Positions 1-10,991 of a stretch of 64,000 nt of DNA are shown one piece after another. The notes under the pieces were generated by a model. That model was given only the letters and a program-made list of their open reading frames with translations, ran no database searches and was not told where the DNA came from. The stretch spans positions 21,587,689-21,651,688 of the forward strand of contig OZ020270.1 in NCBI GenBank assembly GCA_963971225.1, read 5' to 3'. Position 1 is the stretch's first letter; every line of letters starts with the position of its first letter. The translations under genes were made by a program, and so were the position numbers. The stretch comes from Melieria omissa. Taxonomy: Eukaryota; Arthropoda; Insecta; Diptera; Ulidiidae.

Positions 1-471
1 CGCTCCGGCCCGCCCGTCGACGTTGATCTCGCACCACGTGGATTCGGGGAAGCACGGCTGGATCCCATTAAGCTGCCAATCTTTGACGGGCGGCAGGAGA
101 ATTGGCTAGTCTTTAAGGATCTCTTTGAGTCTCTCATCCACAATCGGACGGACGTTGACGCAACGTATAAGCTGAGCCGGCTCCGACAGTGTGTGAGGGA
201 GGATGCAGTGCCGATGGTCGGAGGTGTTTATACAGGTGGCTACGGCCAGTTGTGGCACGATTTAAAGCGCCGGTACGACAATCCTAGACGCCTCGTCGAA
301 GCGCACGTTAACCGTTTGCTGGATTTGCCGGAACAGCCTGGTGAAACGCAACAGACCATACGCAACGTGGTCGATGTTGTGCGCAGTAGGCTGCGTGCGC
401 TGGAGGTAATGGCCCTGCCAACAGATCAGTGGGATGCCATTATCAAGTGCCGTGGCTCATTGGAGGGTTAG
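1..471 (+). pseudogene. BEL/Pao gag, N-terminal part (DUF1759-like)
   Basis: Frame 1 is open from base 1, so the gene starts upstream of the window. The segment LPIFDGRQENWLVFKDLFES followed by a helical stretch (LWHDLKRRYDNPRRLVEAHV) is the pattern I know from the DUF1759 gag region of Pao-type elements, which forms the capsid-like particle. The frame closes at 471, but homologous protein continues in the next frame (SDQLPRLTQMLEEIEVYA), so a 1-base-type indel lies near 450-470. Confidence 0.85.
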
Positions 472-1136
472 CAGTCATTCCGACCAACTGCCACGCCTGA
501 CGCAGATGTTGGAAGAGATAGAGGTATATGCGGACACGCTGCAAGACGATGTATTCACGCCAACCCGACGCCAGTCATCGACGCGTTCAGCCAAGGCACA
601 TGTAGTGACGTCATCGCCTACAGGCGCCACTACTAGTCCACGATTGGTTTGCCCACAGTGCGCAGAGCCCCACCGCCTGTTTAAATGCCAGCAATTCCGT
701 GCGTTGGATGGACCTCAACGTTGGAATCTGGTTCGCCAAAATTCGTTGTGCTATAACTGCTTGGGTTCCGGCCACACGGCCAGGCAGTGTTCCTCCGGAT
801 CCTGTCAACAGTGTAAACAGAAGCTTAACACGCTGCTATGTAAAGCAACTTCGGTCTTGGAAAGGCCGACGCCAGCGCCACTAGCGAATCAAACGGACAC
901 GCCTCGTCCATCATCATTACCTGGGACCTCGTCCACGACAACACCGCGAAGTCGCGCACCGCACATCTTACCCTGTTTCGACAATGCACAGACGTTTGTG
1001 GCCCAGTCAGCGGGCGTTGTATTGTTGGCCACGGCAAAAGCATCTATTCTGGATAGATGCGGGGAACAAAGAGAATGCAGGCTCCTGTTCGACATGGGAT
1101 CACAGGTGAGCTTCATAACAGAATCATTTCAATCAG
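472..1136 (+). pseudogene. BEL/Pao gag zinc knuckles and start of protease
   Basis: This is the continuation of gag in the second frame (open 434-1390, meaningful to about 1130). Cys-rich motifs CPQCAEPHRLFKC and CYNCLGSGHTARQC are nucleic-acid-binding zinc knuckles typical of Pao gag. They are followed by a Pro/Thr/Ser-rich linker and then LLFDMGSQVSFI, where D-M-G-S replaces the usual D-T/S-G/S of an aspartic protease. The frame moves again at about 1130 into the pol frame. In an active element this polypeptide would be fused to its neighbours and cut by the protease. Confidence 0.85.
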
Positions 1137-4100
1137 TTGAATCTTCGCAGAAAACACAGCACCCTGGCGGTGGAGGGCATTGGGGGCCAGACTGCCACAG
1201 CTTCACGCGGTCAGATGACGTTGACGATGCGCTCGCTCTTCGACCCGGTCGTCGAATTTACTTTCGATGCGCATATTTTGCCAGCTATTACCACGGCGAT
1301 TCCAGCGGCACCTATCGACGTGCGGCGCTGCGAACATTTGCAAAATCTTCCGCTTGCGGATCCAACATACCATACGCCCGGTCGCGTTGATGTGCTCATT
1401 GGAGCTGACGTCTGGGGTATGCTGCTACTCGGTGGAGTTATTTCAGGCGGGCCTGAGCAACCGTATGCTCTTCACACCCACCTAGGCTGGGTAAATTGTG
1501 GCCCAGCCACTTTCCGGTGTACCTCACTACCGGCCGTGTGCACCACAGATGACAGCAACGTAGCCGAGGAGCGTCTGGACGACCTCTTACGGCGATCCTG
1601 GGAACTAGAGGTGGTACCGCAGCTACCGCCTGTTGACGATTGCGAGCAAATCTTTCATCAGACAGTTACACGCAACTCGGATGGTCGATACGTGGTCCAG
1701 ATACTGTTTCGACCTAATTGCCCCGCCTTGGGAGACTCGTACACTTCGGCGATGCACCAGTTCCTTCAGCTGGAGCGCCGCTTTAGCAATGACGCTGCAC
1801 TGCATCAAAAATATGTACAGTTTATGCGCGAATACCAATCACTTGGACACATGGAGGAAGTCGCTATGCTATGCGACAATGTTTCTCAAGCCTATTACAT
1901 TCCACATCATGCGGTTACGACCAAGTTCCGGGTCATATTCAACGCCTCGGCGAAGACCACCAACGGCTTCTCCTTGAACGACACGCAATTGGCTGGGCCG
2001 CAGCTCCAGGACCCACTGGTGAACATCCTTCTGCGGTTCCGTCGCTTCGGTGTGGCGATCACGGCGGACGTCGAGAAGATGTTCAGACAGGTTGAAATAG
2101 ATCCACGACATCGACGCTGGCAACGGATCCTCTGGCGGGAAACTCCGGACGTGCCACTTCGAACCTATCAATTAACCACCGTCACGTATGGTATGGCGTG
2201 CAGCCCTTACAACGCCATTCGAGCCCTGAGGCAGTGCGCTCACGACAATCACCATGTAGTTGCTGATGCTATTCGAGCGGCTGCTGCCCGAGACAGTATT
2301 CTCCAGAACTTCTACGTCGACGACTTCCTCGACAGCGCCCCTACGTCAGCGCAGGCCGTCACATTAGCTCAAGATATCATCAACATCCTGCTGCAGGGTA
2401 GGCTCAGTCTGCGGAAATGGAACTCCAACGATGTGGACGCTCTCATCGCTATCACTAAATCTGGGTCCGCTGCCACCGAATTAAGTCTTGGTGATTCCGA
2501 CACAAAGGTCCTGGGCCTACACTGGAACCCAGTCAGTGACGAACTACAGTTCAAGGTGAAGTTGGCAGACGATCGTCTCATCCCGACGAAGCGGATCGTG
2601 TTGAGTGACGTGGCCAAGTTATTCGACCCCCTTTGTTTTTTGGCTCCCGTGACAGTGACTGCCAAAATGTTCATGCAGAGAACCTGGGCCGCCAAGATTG
2701 ACTGGGATACTCCGCTACCTCCAACTCTACGTGAGGACTCGATGAAATTTCGGAGTGCTTTTCCTGTAATCTCTAGATTACGTATCCCACGCTGGCTCGG
2801 GCTGACGCAAGATTCCACGGTTTCACTACATGGATTTTGTGATGCCAGTATGAAGGCCTACGCCACTGTCATATACGCCCGTAGCATCGAGCCTGATGGG
2901 CGAACAAAGGTAGCTCTCGTTACGGCACGAACCAAGGTGGCACCGCTGAAGACCCTTACGATTCCGAGGCTTGAGCTGTGTGCTGCTCATCTACTGGTCA
3001 ACAGCATGATCAGCACCTGTGCTGCTCTTCAGCTTGACGGAGTGAAATGCACCTACTGGAGCGATTCGAGCGTCGTGCTGGCCTGGATACGCCGGCCCCC
3101 GACCACCTTGAAGCAGTATGTTTCCACTCGTGTCGCCTTTATTCGACAACACTCTGATGTAACCAGTTGGCGACATATCCGCTCCGAGAACAACCCTGCT
3201 GATTGTGCCAGCCGTGGGTTGTCACCAGCCGCAATCGGGCAGTTCACATTATGGTGGGACGGTCCACGATGCATCCATGATGTCGGCGTCCAGCCACCAC
3301 TGCTACCACATTTGGAGTCCGCGGATCAGGAAGCTTATGATGCCGAGCTGCGACCATTTCACACTAACCTAATCAGATTGGTGGTGCCCAAGCTGCAGGT
3401 GCGCCTTGGCACCGGGGCCACCGCGACGTTCATTCCGCTAGTCGAACGCTTCAGCACACTGCAGCGTCTTCTACTTACAATAGCTTATGTCTTACGCTTC
3501 CGACCAGCTGATCGCCAGAACTGGCATGCGGCCGTCCTAACTGCGGAGGAAGTTCAGCAAGCATTCCTACTACACGTTCGGGAAGCGCAAGGTAACTCAT
3601 ACTCTTCCGAAATTAATAATTTACGATCCGTCGGTAGAGTTGCCGTATCCAGCCCGCTGTTGCCCCTGAACCCATTCCTGGACGATTTGGGAGTCTTGCG
3701 AGTTGGTGGTCGATTACGGCAGGCCGATCTCAGGTACGAGCAACGCCACCCGATGATAATCCCTAAGGGGTGCCCACTAGCTACCCTCCTAGTCAACAAC
3801 GCTCACCGGGTGACACTACATGGGGGCATTCGCGTTATGCTCCAATATTTGCGGCGCCAAGTTTGGATTGTCCACGCGCGCGGCGTAGTCAAACGTTGCA
3901 TTCATGAGTGCAAAACCTGCAAGTTACATCAGCGCGCTATGCAGCAACAACAGATGGCGGATTTGCCACGGGCATGGATCACCGCTGCAGCTCCATTCAC
4001 AAATACGGGCCTGGACTATGCAGGCCCATTCTACGTGCGTCATGGCAGCAAGCGATCGGTTGCCACTACGAAGACTTACGCAGCAATTTTCGTTTGTATG

Positions 4101-4745
4101 TGCACCAAGGCGGTGCACATTGAATTGGCAGAGGACTTGAGCACACGGGCCTTCCTCGATGTTTTTGACCGGTTTGTGAGCCGGAGAGGCTATTGCACTA
4201 ATCTATACAGTGATAACGGGACCCAGTTTGTGGGCGCCAACCGTCACCTCAAGGCAGATTTGGCAGATTGGAATAACACTCATGCTAGGCAGCATCTGGC
4301 GGACGTAGGCGTCCATTGGCATTTCATCACCCCAGCCGCCCCACATCATGGGGGGTTGTGGGAAGCGGCTGTCCGCTCCGCTAAGAAGCATTTAAAACGG
4401 ATCATCTCCAACCAGACCCTGACGTTTTATCAACTCAGCACGCTCTTGACGCGTATCGAAGCGTGCCTTAATTCAAGGCCCATCATAGCCATCCATGATG
4501 ACCCAGAGGGTGGAACAGCTTTATCGCCTAGCGACTTCCTGATCGGTCGACCTCATCATCGACGCCGGGAAGAGATCCTGAACCCCTTGGGCTCCCACCT
4601 AGGCAGCATCTCTGGGACCGTGCTGCCACTCATCTGGCATCACCGCATGAAGTTGGGTGCAGAGGAGGACGAGGCTGGTTCCGGTCTCTCTCTCTTCTTC
4701 TGGTCTGACGTGCGCAGGCAGCACGTGTTTGAGAACTCACATTAA
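1137..4745 (+). pseudogene. BEL/Pao pol: protease tail, RT, RNase H, integrase
   Basis: A 1,202-residue open frame. Visible in order: the end of the Pao protease region (VLIGADVW, about residue 86); RT with VITADVEKMF-like palm strand (AITADVEKMF) and catalytic YVDD near base 2313; Pao peptidase/connection region; RNase H with FCDAS, LELCAAHLL and YWSDSSVV; an H2C2 zinc-binding region (HRVTLHGG ... CKTC); and an integrase core with D (LDYAGPF), D (YSDNGTQF) and E (LWEAAVRSAK). The last 50 residues do not look like the usual Pao C terminus, so the 3' end is truncated or replaced. The long open frame suggests modest age, but the upstream frameshifts prevent normal expression. Confidence 0.92.
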
Positions 4746-4782
4746 ATAAAGTAAAGTTAAATAAATAGCGTACATCCACTTA

Positions 4783-4890
4783 GGGCCGTTTTCTCATCTT
4801 CCCGTTAAAGTGACCTGTAGCTAAAGTGAACTTTAGCTAAAGGTCACTTTAAAGTGCCCGGTAAATATTTTCGTTTTCTCATCTTCCTGA
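4783..4890 (+). repeat. Harbinger-3 left inverted terminal repeat
   Basis: It begins GGGCCGTTTTCTCA after a TTA. Inside are the palindromic block TAGCTAAAGTGAACTTTAGCTA and a second copy of TTTTCTCATCTTCC at 4872-4885. The reverse complement of 16240-16347 matches it, including the second internal TTTTCTCAT block. Confidence 0.75.
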
Positions 4891-4990
4891 TAAATATAAA
4901 TTTAACAAGTCTGATTTTTTGGCAACACTGGTCTACGATGGGCAGCACTTGGCGACGCAATCAGCTGTTTGTGAAAAATTATAATTATTT

Positions 4991-5203
4991 TTGAACGAAA
5001 AAAATAAAAATTTTGCCTGGCAAAATCTTGTTGATGCTTTTACTGCCAAATGGGGCGTGTCCCGACGTTGGAAATCGTTGAGGGACAAGTTTGACAGCTT
5101 GAAGTGTAAGTCCAAGCTGGAACTTGCAGCGCAGAAGAGCGACACGTATCGCACTGGTGGCGGCCCAGCAGCGATTGGACATGTCAGCAGTGCAAAGCAG
5201 TGA
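4991..5203 (+). pseudogene. Myb/SANT-like DNA-binding domain fragment (Harbinger partner gene)
   Basis: A 70-residue frame. Its tryptophans (FAWQNLVDAF, RRWKSLRDKFDSLK) and the ending TYRTGGGPAA match the Myb/SANT-like trihelix domain seen in Harbinger partner proteins and zeste-like insect proteins. These bind the transposon ends and help import the transposase. Nothing downstream to the LTR at 5392 extends it convincingly, so it is a remnant. Its place directly inside the left repeat of Harbinger-3 supports ownership by that element. Confidence 0.6.
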
Positions 5204-5391
5204 AATAGTCCAATTGGCTGTTATATGTTATATTTGCCGCATTTTGCGACTCCGTACCTTCAAAAGCGTCTTCCAGTGCATGAATTTAAGAAACACGCCT
5301 ATTTTCCATACCGAAAGATCTCAAATTCAAATTTAATTTCAAATTGTAATTTCGTTATCAGCTGTTTTTTGTTTGTAAACAAACATATGCA

Positions 5392-5601
5392 AGTTAATGT
5401 CCGGCACGCCGGCCGAACCAAAAAATTAAAGTTGGGGCTGGCGCACTGCCGGCCCATACAGTTAAAGTTGGGGCTGGCTACAGCCAGCCCATACTTACAC
5501 AAAAACTCGGCAGATTCCAAAGAAGAAACTTCAAATCGTAGCTGCAGTTTTCCAGTTCTTTATTCGTCCGTGTCCCAACTAAGACTAACTTTTCCTAAAC
5601 T
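5392..5601 (-). repeat. Errantivirus 3' LTR
   Basis: About 210 bases nearly identical to 16018-16226 in direct orientation, including GTCCGGCACGCCGGCCGAAC and the repeated AGTTAAAGTTGGGGCTGG. The edge AGTTA on + reads TAACT at the end of the minus-strand LTR, consistent with Gypsy-type termini. Differences include GGCGCACTG versus GGCACACTG and a small change near 5485 versus 16112. Confidence 0.85.
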
Positions 5602-5806
5602 TAATTCTAACGTATCCAGCCCTACTTAGCCCTAAGACTGCTGATTAGGCGATTCCCACGCTGTTGTCGCACCAGCAAGCTCCGGATGTTCGCCAGACGC
5701 ACAGTCAGCAGCTTTAACGCAAGACCAACGCTGTTGTTGCACCTGCAACGCCTGCTGCAACGTCAGCGGTTTCTGTAGCGGAGCAGGGGTGTTAACTGCC
5801 CCCCCT

Positions 5807-7168
5807 TCAAATATCTGCGTCCCGCAGATTTTCGGCTTGCTCCTTGTGCACACCTGTGAGGACTGCTGGTATTACGAATTTCCTCGTAAGCTTCCGCCAT
5901 GTTAGGTATCCGATGGTTACCAGAGCAGCTACTATGCAAATATCCGTTAAAGCTGATACGCCGAACATTGCCAGGACAGGTGGTAGCAAATGTGATATGC
6001 TCAGCGTCTTTCCTGTAAATGTCACGTTTCCCACCTTGACCTTTTCGTTGTTCAGCCGAATGATGAAAGATCCCTCAAGAAACTTTGAAGAATTCGTGCT
6101 GTGGACTTCACCCTTAAAGTTGGACAGGAACAATATATCATGGTCGATGAGCTCAATTACCTCATCGTGGTTCGGTTCGTAGTGACAAGGCGCATCTCCC
6201 CCGTTTACTAAGCGGGCAAGACAGCTAGCTTCTGGCACCCTTTCGAGGGAACCCATCTCGCATATCGTGGTGTTGCTTACTGTCACGCAATCGCCTGTGA
6301 TGCCGTAAGTCTGATTTCTGCTAACAAGTATCCTCTCATGTTTGATGCTAACCCTTCTCCTATTCAGCGTGGTGGCTTTTACCATTAGTACACGATATTG
6401 CTCCACGTCCACCTTGGGTATTGATAGTATGTAGAGAAGCATCGTACCGTTAGAGTATACAGATGGCGTCGTGTATTCAATGGCCTCTATCGCGTTTCGG
6501 TATGGTAAGGTACTTTCCTCCCTAAGGATAAGCTCGACTTCTTCTCGGTTTAGGAGGTTGGTATTGACTATTCCCGCCTTGGCCATTTGGCATGCTCGGA
6601 CTATTTCGTGAATGTGTTGTTTAATAATTTGTACCCTTTTAAAATGTGCATCTTCCACAAGCTTCAGGCTAACTTCCCTTCCTAGTGCGTTGCTGGATCG
6701 TGTCAGGTCGTTCAGCCTATCCACTGCCCATCTCGTTGCGTTAACTAGTTCCTCGTTTATTCTGTATTGGCGGTTGTTGTTACTAATTATTTCATTCTGC
6801 GATTCGAGCAACTGATTCCAATTCGTCGCATCTGGGGAGCCTCCAATCCATTTCCAGGCGGAACCTATCCAGTTAATGGCCCTTCGGTTTCGCAGTTTAC
6901 CTCCCTGTAGCTCATTGATACGACGCTGGGCTTCACTGATTTCGAAATTTATAAGCGATCTCGTTGATTCATCCTTCACTTCTCGCTGAGAGGAACTTGT
7001 TAGACTCCTTAGTGCGTCGTCGATCAGGTTCAAGTTTACCACGTGAATCAGCTTAAAATGACCGTTGACAATCCATCCATCGCCCTGCTGTACCATTACC
7101 AAGGGGGTGTTGTACGGGAAAACGTCGAAGCAACAAGCTCCAGAGATGAAAAGCAATCTATTGTACAT
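5807..7168 (-). CDS. Errantivirus env (baculovirus F-like fusion glycoprotein)
   Basis: An uninterrupted 453-residue frame. A basic cleavage site RNRR (about residues 92-95) is followed by a hydrophobic, fusion-peptide-like stretch rich in W, I and G. Coiled-coil-prone helices follow, then several N-x-S/T sites in the ectodomain, and a C-terminal hydrophobic membrane anchor (near residues 400-425) with a short basic tail. This is the layout of the F-like Env proteins that errantiviruses share with baculovirus fusion proteins. I see no clear signal peptide; in relatives the start codon is supplied by splicing from a leader, which I cannot show here. It is intact while pol is broken. Assignment is from architecture only. 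Confidence 0.8.
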   Translation of the reverse strand: MYNRLLFISGACCFDVFPYNTPLVMVQQGDGWIVNGHFKLIHVVNLNLIDDALRSLTSSSQREVKDESTRSLINFEISEAQRRINELQGGKLRNRRAINWIGSAWKWIGGSPDATNWNQLLESQNEIISNNNRQYRINEELVNATRWAVDRLNDLTRSSNALGREVSLKLVEDAHFKRVQIIKQHIHEIVRACQMAKAGIVNTNLLNREEVELILREESTLPYRNAIEAIEYTTPSVYSNGTMLLYILSIPKVDVEQYRVLMVKATTLNRRRVSIKHERILVSRNQTYGITGDCVTVSNTTICEMGSLERVPEASCLARLVNGGDAPCHYEPNHDEVIELIDHDILFLSNFKGEVHSTNSSKFLEGSFIIRLNNEKVKVGNVTFTGKTLSISHLLPPVLAMFGVSALTDICIVAALVTIGYLTWRKLTRKFVIPAVLTGVHKEQAENLRDADI

Positions 7169-7311
7169 ATAAATCAGTGTTAGCCTATTTATGTTCTAGT
7201 TACTCTTAATTTCTTAGATTCCCTACTTAAGAAGGCGTGTTTGCTTGTTCCTTAAATCTGAATTAAATTACTATAATTGTCGGTATGTTCGTCGATTTCT
7301 CAACCCTAAAA

Positions 7312-7470
7312 TTAAGTTGAACATAGCTTAAATTTGAAACAAAGGGAGCTTAGGATTAAATTGAACATTTTTCCTTAGGATTACAAATTAAATTGAACAT
7401 TGTTTAGAATTAAAAATTAAATTGAACATTGGTTAGAATTAAAAATTTAATTGAACATTGTTTAGAATGA
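7312..7470. repeat. Short tandem repeat between pol and env
   Basis: The block TAAATTGAACATT recurs at about 7357, 7389, 7418 and 7447, with a weaker copy at about 7312. The spacing is 29-32 bases, separated by TTAGAATTAAAAAT-like spacers. It lies in the AT-rich gap (7169-7824) between env and the end of pol, a gap that is otherwise without recognisable coding. Confidence 0.75.
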
Positions 7471-7824
7471 CAATATTGTAATGACCGTAATTATCCTAAG
7501 GTAAGTTAGCATACCACAATTTCCTTAGTGTTACTTAAGTACAAGCGTGTTAAGCATATTTAATTACTATTAGATGCACGTCTTCTTAAAACTCCTTTAT
7601 CATTTTAAAAACTGTTTATCTATTATTTTATTAGATTTTTCTCTTAATGGCATTTCCATTTCTTGACTTTCAACTTCCCATTTGAACAATTTTTTATTTT
7701 GTAAATTGTTCGGTGCTATTTTTATATTCTATGTGCTTTTTGCAGGGTACTTGGTGTCATGATTATTTGGTTTTTTTTTGTTTTGTTCTACCATCTTTTA
7801 TTAGATAAGCCTTGCTGCCGAAGG

Positions 7825-9438
7825 TTAGTTTCTTACATGGGTTTTGTGGATTTTTTTTCCTGAGTTGGTTAATATGGTTACCCCGTTATCTCGTGCTACT
7901 GTTTCCTTCTTGTAACGCTTCTTGTGCTTGCCCTTGATTTGTTTGTCAAGCACAAAAACTACTTTTCCGGAGTCGTATTGTTTCGGCTCCTGCCTTCTTT
8001 CGTTTAATCTGGCGTTTCTCATTTCCTGATTCTTCTCTATTAAGGCCTTTACATCTTCGAGTACCCTTTCTCGAAAACCTGCTAGGTTTTGGTAGTTTAT
8101 TCTACTTGCTCTGTTTAGGAAAATGTCCGCAGGTTTTCTATTAACTATAGAATGGACAGAAGTATTGTAACGGTCTACCGCTATGTACACGAGTTCCTTT
8201 ACCGAGGCTCTTGGGAGTTCCGTTTTTAGGCACCTATAAATTTCTAGCAGTGTTGAATGTAACCTTTCAACTTGCCCGTTAACCTCACTCTTTTGGATTG
8301 GAGTTTGGTATAACTCGATACCGAGAGATCTAATGAAATTCGACACGGTAGGACTTAACAAGCCTCGCTCGTTATCCGTAACGAGGATTTTTGGCACTGT
8401 GAAAAAATGAATAACCTTTGTTAACTTTTCCCGCAACAGTATCGCGGACCGATTCTTTATATGAAATAGCTTCGCATATTTAGAAAACGTATCCAAACAA
8501 CTAAGGAATTTACACCCCTCTACCTCAAACAAGTCAACATGAAGGATTTCGCACGGATATGACGGTATTGGGGTAGGTTGGTATTTAGGTTTACTCGGGT
8601 GACGGTCATACTTCTGGTATTTGCACGTCTCGCAACTCTTAGTGTAACTCCTAATTAAACTTGCCATACGCGGAAAATAGTATTTTTCTAAAATTTGCAA
8701 TGCGTTTTCACGAGGGTTCCGATGGGCTCTTCGATGCTCAGCTTCGATAATCCCGCACTTTCGTTCTTCGCTTGTAACGTCCTCGACTAGTCTTTGGGTG
8801 ATACGAATCCTGTACTTGGAGAAGTGTTTCAAGTAGACATTTTGCAGGAGTTGCAAGAGGCTCTCTGGAATTTTAATTCCGTTAATTAGATTAGGGTTCA
8901 GAAACTTTTTCAGCGATTCGGTCAGGTTGAGTTCTGTGAAATACCTCATCGATACGTAATGGCGATAATAACTTGGATGAGGTGATTCCCAAGAATGTAA
9001 GTCTATTCCAATTCTAAAAACAATTTGATTCTTAAACACGTTTAATGGGGCCTCCACATGTGGTATAAGATCGGTTGAATCTCGCAAAGCGCTATGGGCA
9101 GTAGCGCCTGTCGATGAAGACTCACTTGCGGTCACCGTTCGTGCATCTACTTCGTCAGCGGTTATCGTGCTGCATTCTCCCTCATCCGCAGTTATAGTAC
9201 TGCATTCGCCTTCCGACGCAGTATCCGTACCCGAGTCAGCTAACAGATTCACTTGAGTCTGGAGCCTCGAGAGAGCATCAGCCACCACGTTAGATTTACC
9301 AGGTTTGTAAATTAACTCGTGGTTGTACTCCTCGATCCTGGATTTCCAGCGTTTCAGTTTTGCATTATGATTCCTATTTTCCAACGCAAAGGTCAAGGGC
9401 TGATGATCGGTATAGATCCGAATCAATTTCGCCCCAAA
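7825..9438 (-). pseudogene. Errantivirus pol 3' part: RNase H end and integrase
   Basis: The minus-strand frame begins with the end of Gypsy RNase H (IYTDHQPLTFAL ... GKSNVVADALSR). An acidic, Ser/Thr-rich linker follows with the repeated unit GECSTITADE. Then come a zinc-binding region (CETCKYQK) and an integrase core with D (HVDLFE), D (VTDNERGL) and E (NGQVERLHSTL). The frame ends in a basic tail. It is open throughout. The upstream start is artificial: before 9438 the frame runs into the inserted LINE, and the true continuation lies at 14035. Confidence 0.9.
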
Positions 9439-9894
9439 GCGTGGCAACGCCGTGCAAAGTGCAAGTGTTTTTCTGGTCGCGCTCTTGGCCAATCTTTAAA
9501 TTCACAAAAGCCTAGACCAAAGCGTGTGACATCTCGAGATATCGAGTCAGGGATCCTGCCCTGGGTCTGGAGCATCTGTGCTGACCAAGTGCTGGGTTTC
9601 CTGTCAACCCTAACTCTTCACGAGTAAGAAACCTGCTGTGCTGGACTGCTGCGTTTTGTGCTGTGTTGCTGTTGTTGCGGTTACTGCTGTATTGCTGTTG
9701 TTGCGGTCAGTGCTGTGTTGCTGTTGTTGCGGTTTTGCGCTGCATTGCCTTCTACCTGTCTTTCGCGGCTGCGTGGGCGCTTAAGCATTGCTGCAAGGCG
9801 TCATCTAGCGTTGGCTAGCAGTTTGGTTGCTGGTTACGGGAGCGTTGCCAGCGCTAATTTCCTACTCATCAGTGTATACTAACAGGCAACGCAA

Positions 9895-10773
9895 ATGTCA
9901 CCGACTCCAATGTTGACACGCCAGCAACGTGAACAGCGTGGTAGCAACAAAATTGAAGGTACTCCTAAATCAGTGAGCAGCGGTACAAATACCATTGGTG
10001 AGCAACTTCATGCTCTGGAAGTAAGGCTGAAAGCAAATGTGAAAGAGGAGTTCAAACAACTAGAGGATCGACTTAGGCAACATACCGACTGCTTGTTTGA
10101 TAGACTCTCTGCGGAAATAGCTCGGGTAGTAAGCAATTTGGAGAGCGAAGTAAGCTCCATTAGCGCTAATTTCGCAAAGTATGATGAAAAAATTCACTGC
10201 TTGGAGGAACAAATTAACGCTCTGACTGCGCGATGTGATGAGCTTTCACAACAGCTAAGCAAAAACAATAATCACCACAGCACGGTTGATCATTCTTTGG
10301 ATGCTGTTCTTTTCGGCGTGCCTGTTTCGAAGGAGGAAAATCTCAAAAGCATTTTCAATTTGATTTGTCGCTCTATTGACTTTTTGTCTCCTCAGCTTAA
10401 AGATATTTTTCGCATCAAGTCAATATCTAACTACTCCAATCCTGCGGTCATCATAAAATTTTACACTCCTTACGATCGGAATCGGGTGCTGAAGGCTTTT
10501 GGTGATTATCGCCGGCAAGCAAAACAAGCAGTAAACCTGAGAAATGCTGGAATTGATTCTGACAACAACGTCTACATACATGAAAGCATCTCAGCTGATA
10601 CCCGTAAAGTTTTACATGCAGCGATTGCCTGTAAGCGCAAGAAAAGTATCTATAATGCGTTTACTCTGCGTGGCTCCGTGTACATCAGATTGGAGAAAAA
10701 CGGAGATGGAATTAAAGTCGATAGCATTGAGGAACTGCGGAAAATTACAAGGGCTGGTGCCCACGGCGAATGA
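9895..10773 (+). CDS. LINE ORF1p: coiled-coil RNA-binding protein
   Basis: A complete 292-residue frame. Residues about 35-125 form heptad-rich helices (LHALEVRLKANVKEEFKQLE and IHCLEEQINALTARCDELSQ), a coiled coil for oligomerisation. Residues about 135-290 look like the RRM-plus-C-terminal-domain type of ORF1 (AVIIKFYTPYDRNRVLKAF, basic KRKK near the end). Such proteins coat the LINE RNA to form the retrotransposition particle. It lies 218 bases upstream of ORF2, across a T-rich spacer. Confidence 0.8.
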   Translation: MSPTPMLTRQQREQRGSNKIEGTPKSVSSGTNTIGEQLHALEVRLKANVKEEFKQLEDRLRQHTDCLFDRLSAEIARVVSNLESEVSSISANFAKYDEKIHCLEEQINALTARCDELSQQLSKNNNHHSTVDHSLDAVLFGVPVSKEENLKSIFNLICRSIDFLSPQLKDIFRIKSISNYSNPAVIIKFYTPYDRNRVLKAFGDYRRQAKQAVNLRNAGIDSDNNVYIHESISADTRKVLHAAIACKRKKSIYNAFTLRGSVYIRLEKNGDGIKVDSIEELRKITRAGAHGE

Positions 10774-10991
10774 TTTCTTTTCTCTTGTTACATTATCTAT
10801 TACTTTTATCTATAATTCTTATAATTTGTTTGTTAGTTCGCCACTCTCCCTTACTATCATCTTTCCCTCCTTTATTCTCTTTTATACTTTTTCGCGCATT
10901 CTATATTCGCTTCTTACTTTTCGCGCATTCTATATTCGCTTGTTTTTTGATGGCGTGGTCATTTATCTAGCAACTTATACATTTATTTTTA

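Larger units (their letters stand above)
1..4745 (+). mobile_element. BEL/Pao LTR retrotransposon 1, partial and frameshifted
   Basis: Gag, protease, RT, RNase H and integrase occur in that order on + and have the BEL/Pao type. The 5' end lies outside the window. The coding region shifts frame near 450-470 and again near 1130, whereas family members usually have one long ORF, so this copy is dead. After the integrase the protein diverges from the expected C-terminal domain at about 4590 and stops at 4745. I cannot identify an LTR; 4600-4780 may be leftover LTR or foreign sequence. A Harbinger-type element begins 3' of it at 4783. Confidence 0.9.

Noticed and set aside
2369..2818. 149-residue minus-strand frame
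   Set aside because: Antisense shadow of BEL/Pao RT.
5388..5395. Target duplication for the errantivirus
   Set aside because: Left flank ATGCA and right flank AACTAACT do not match; the LTR edge on the right is blurred by a partial repeat, so no duplication is claimed.
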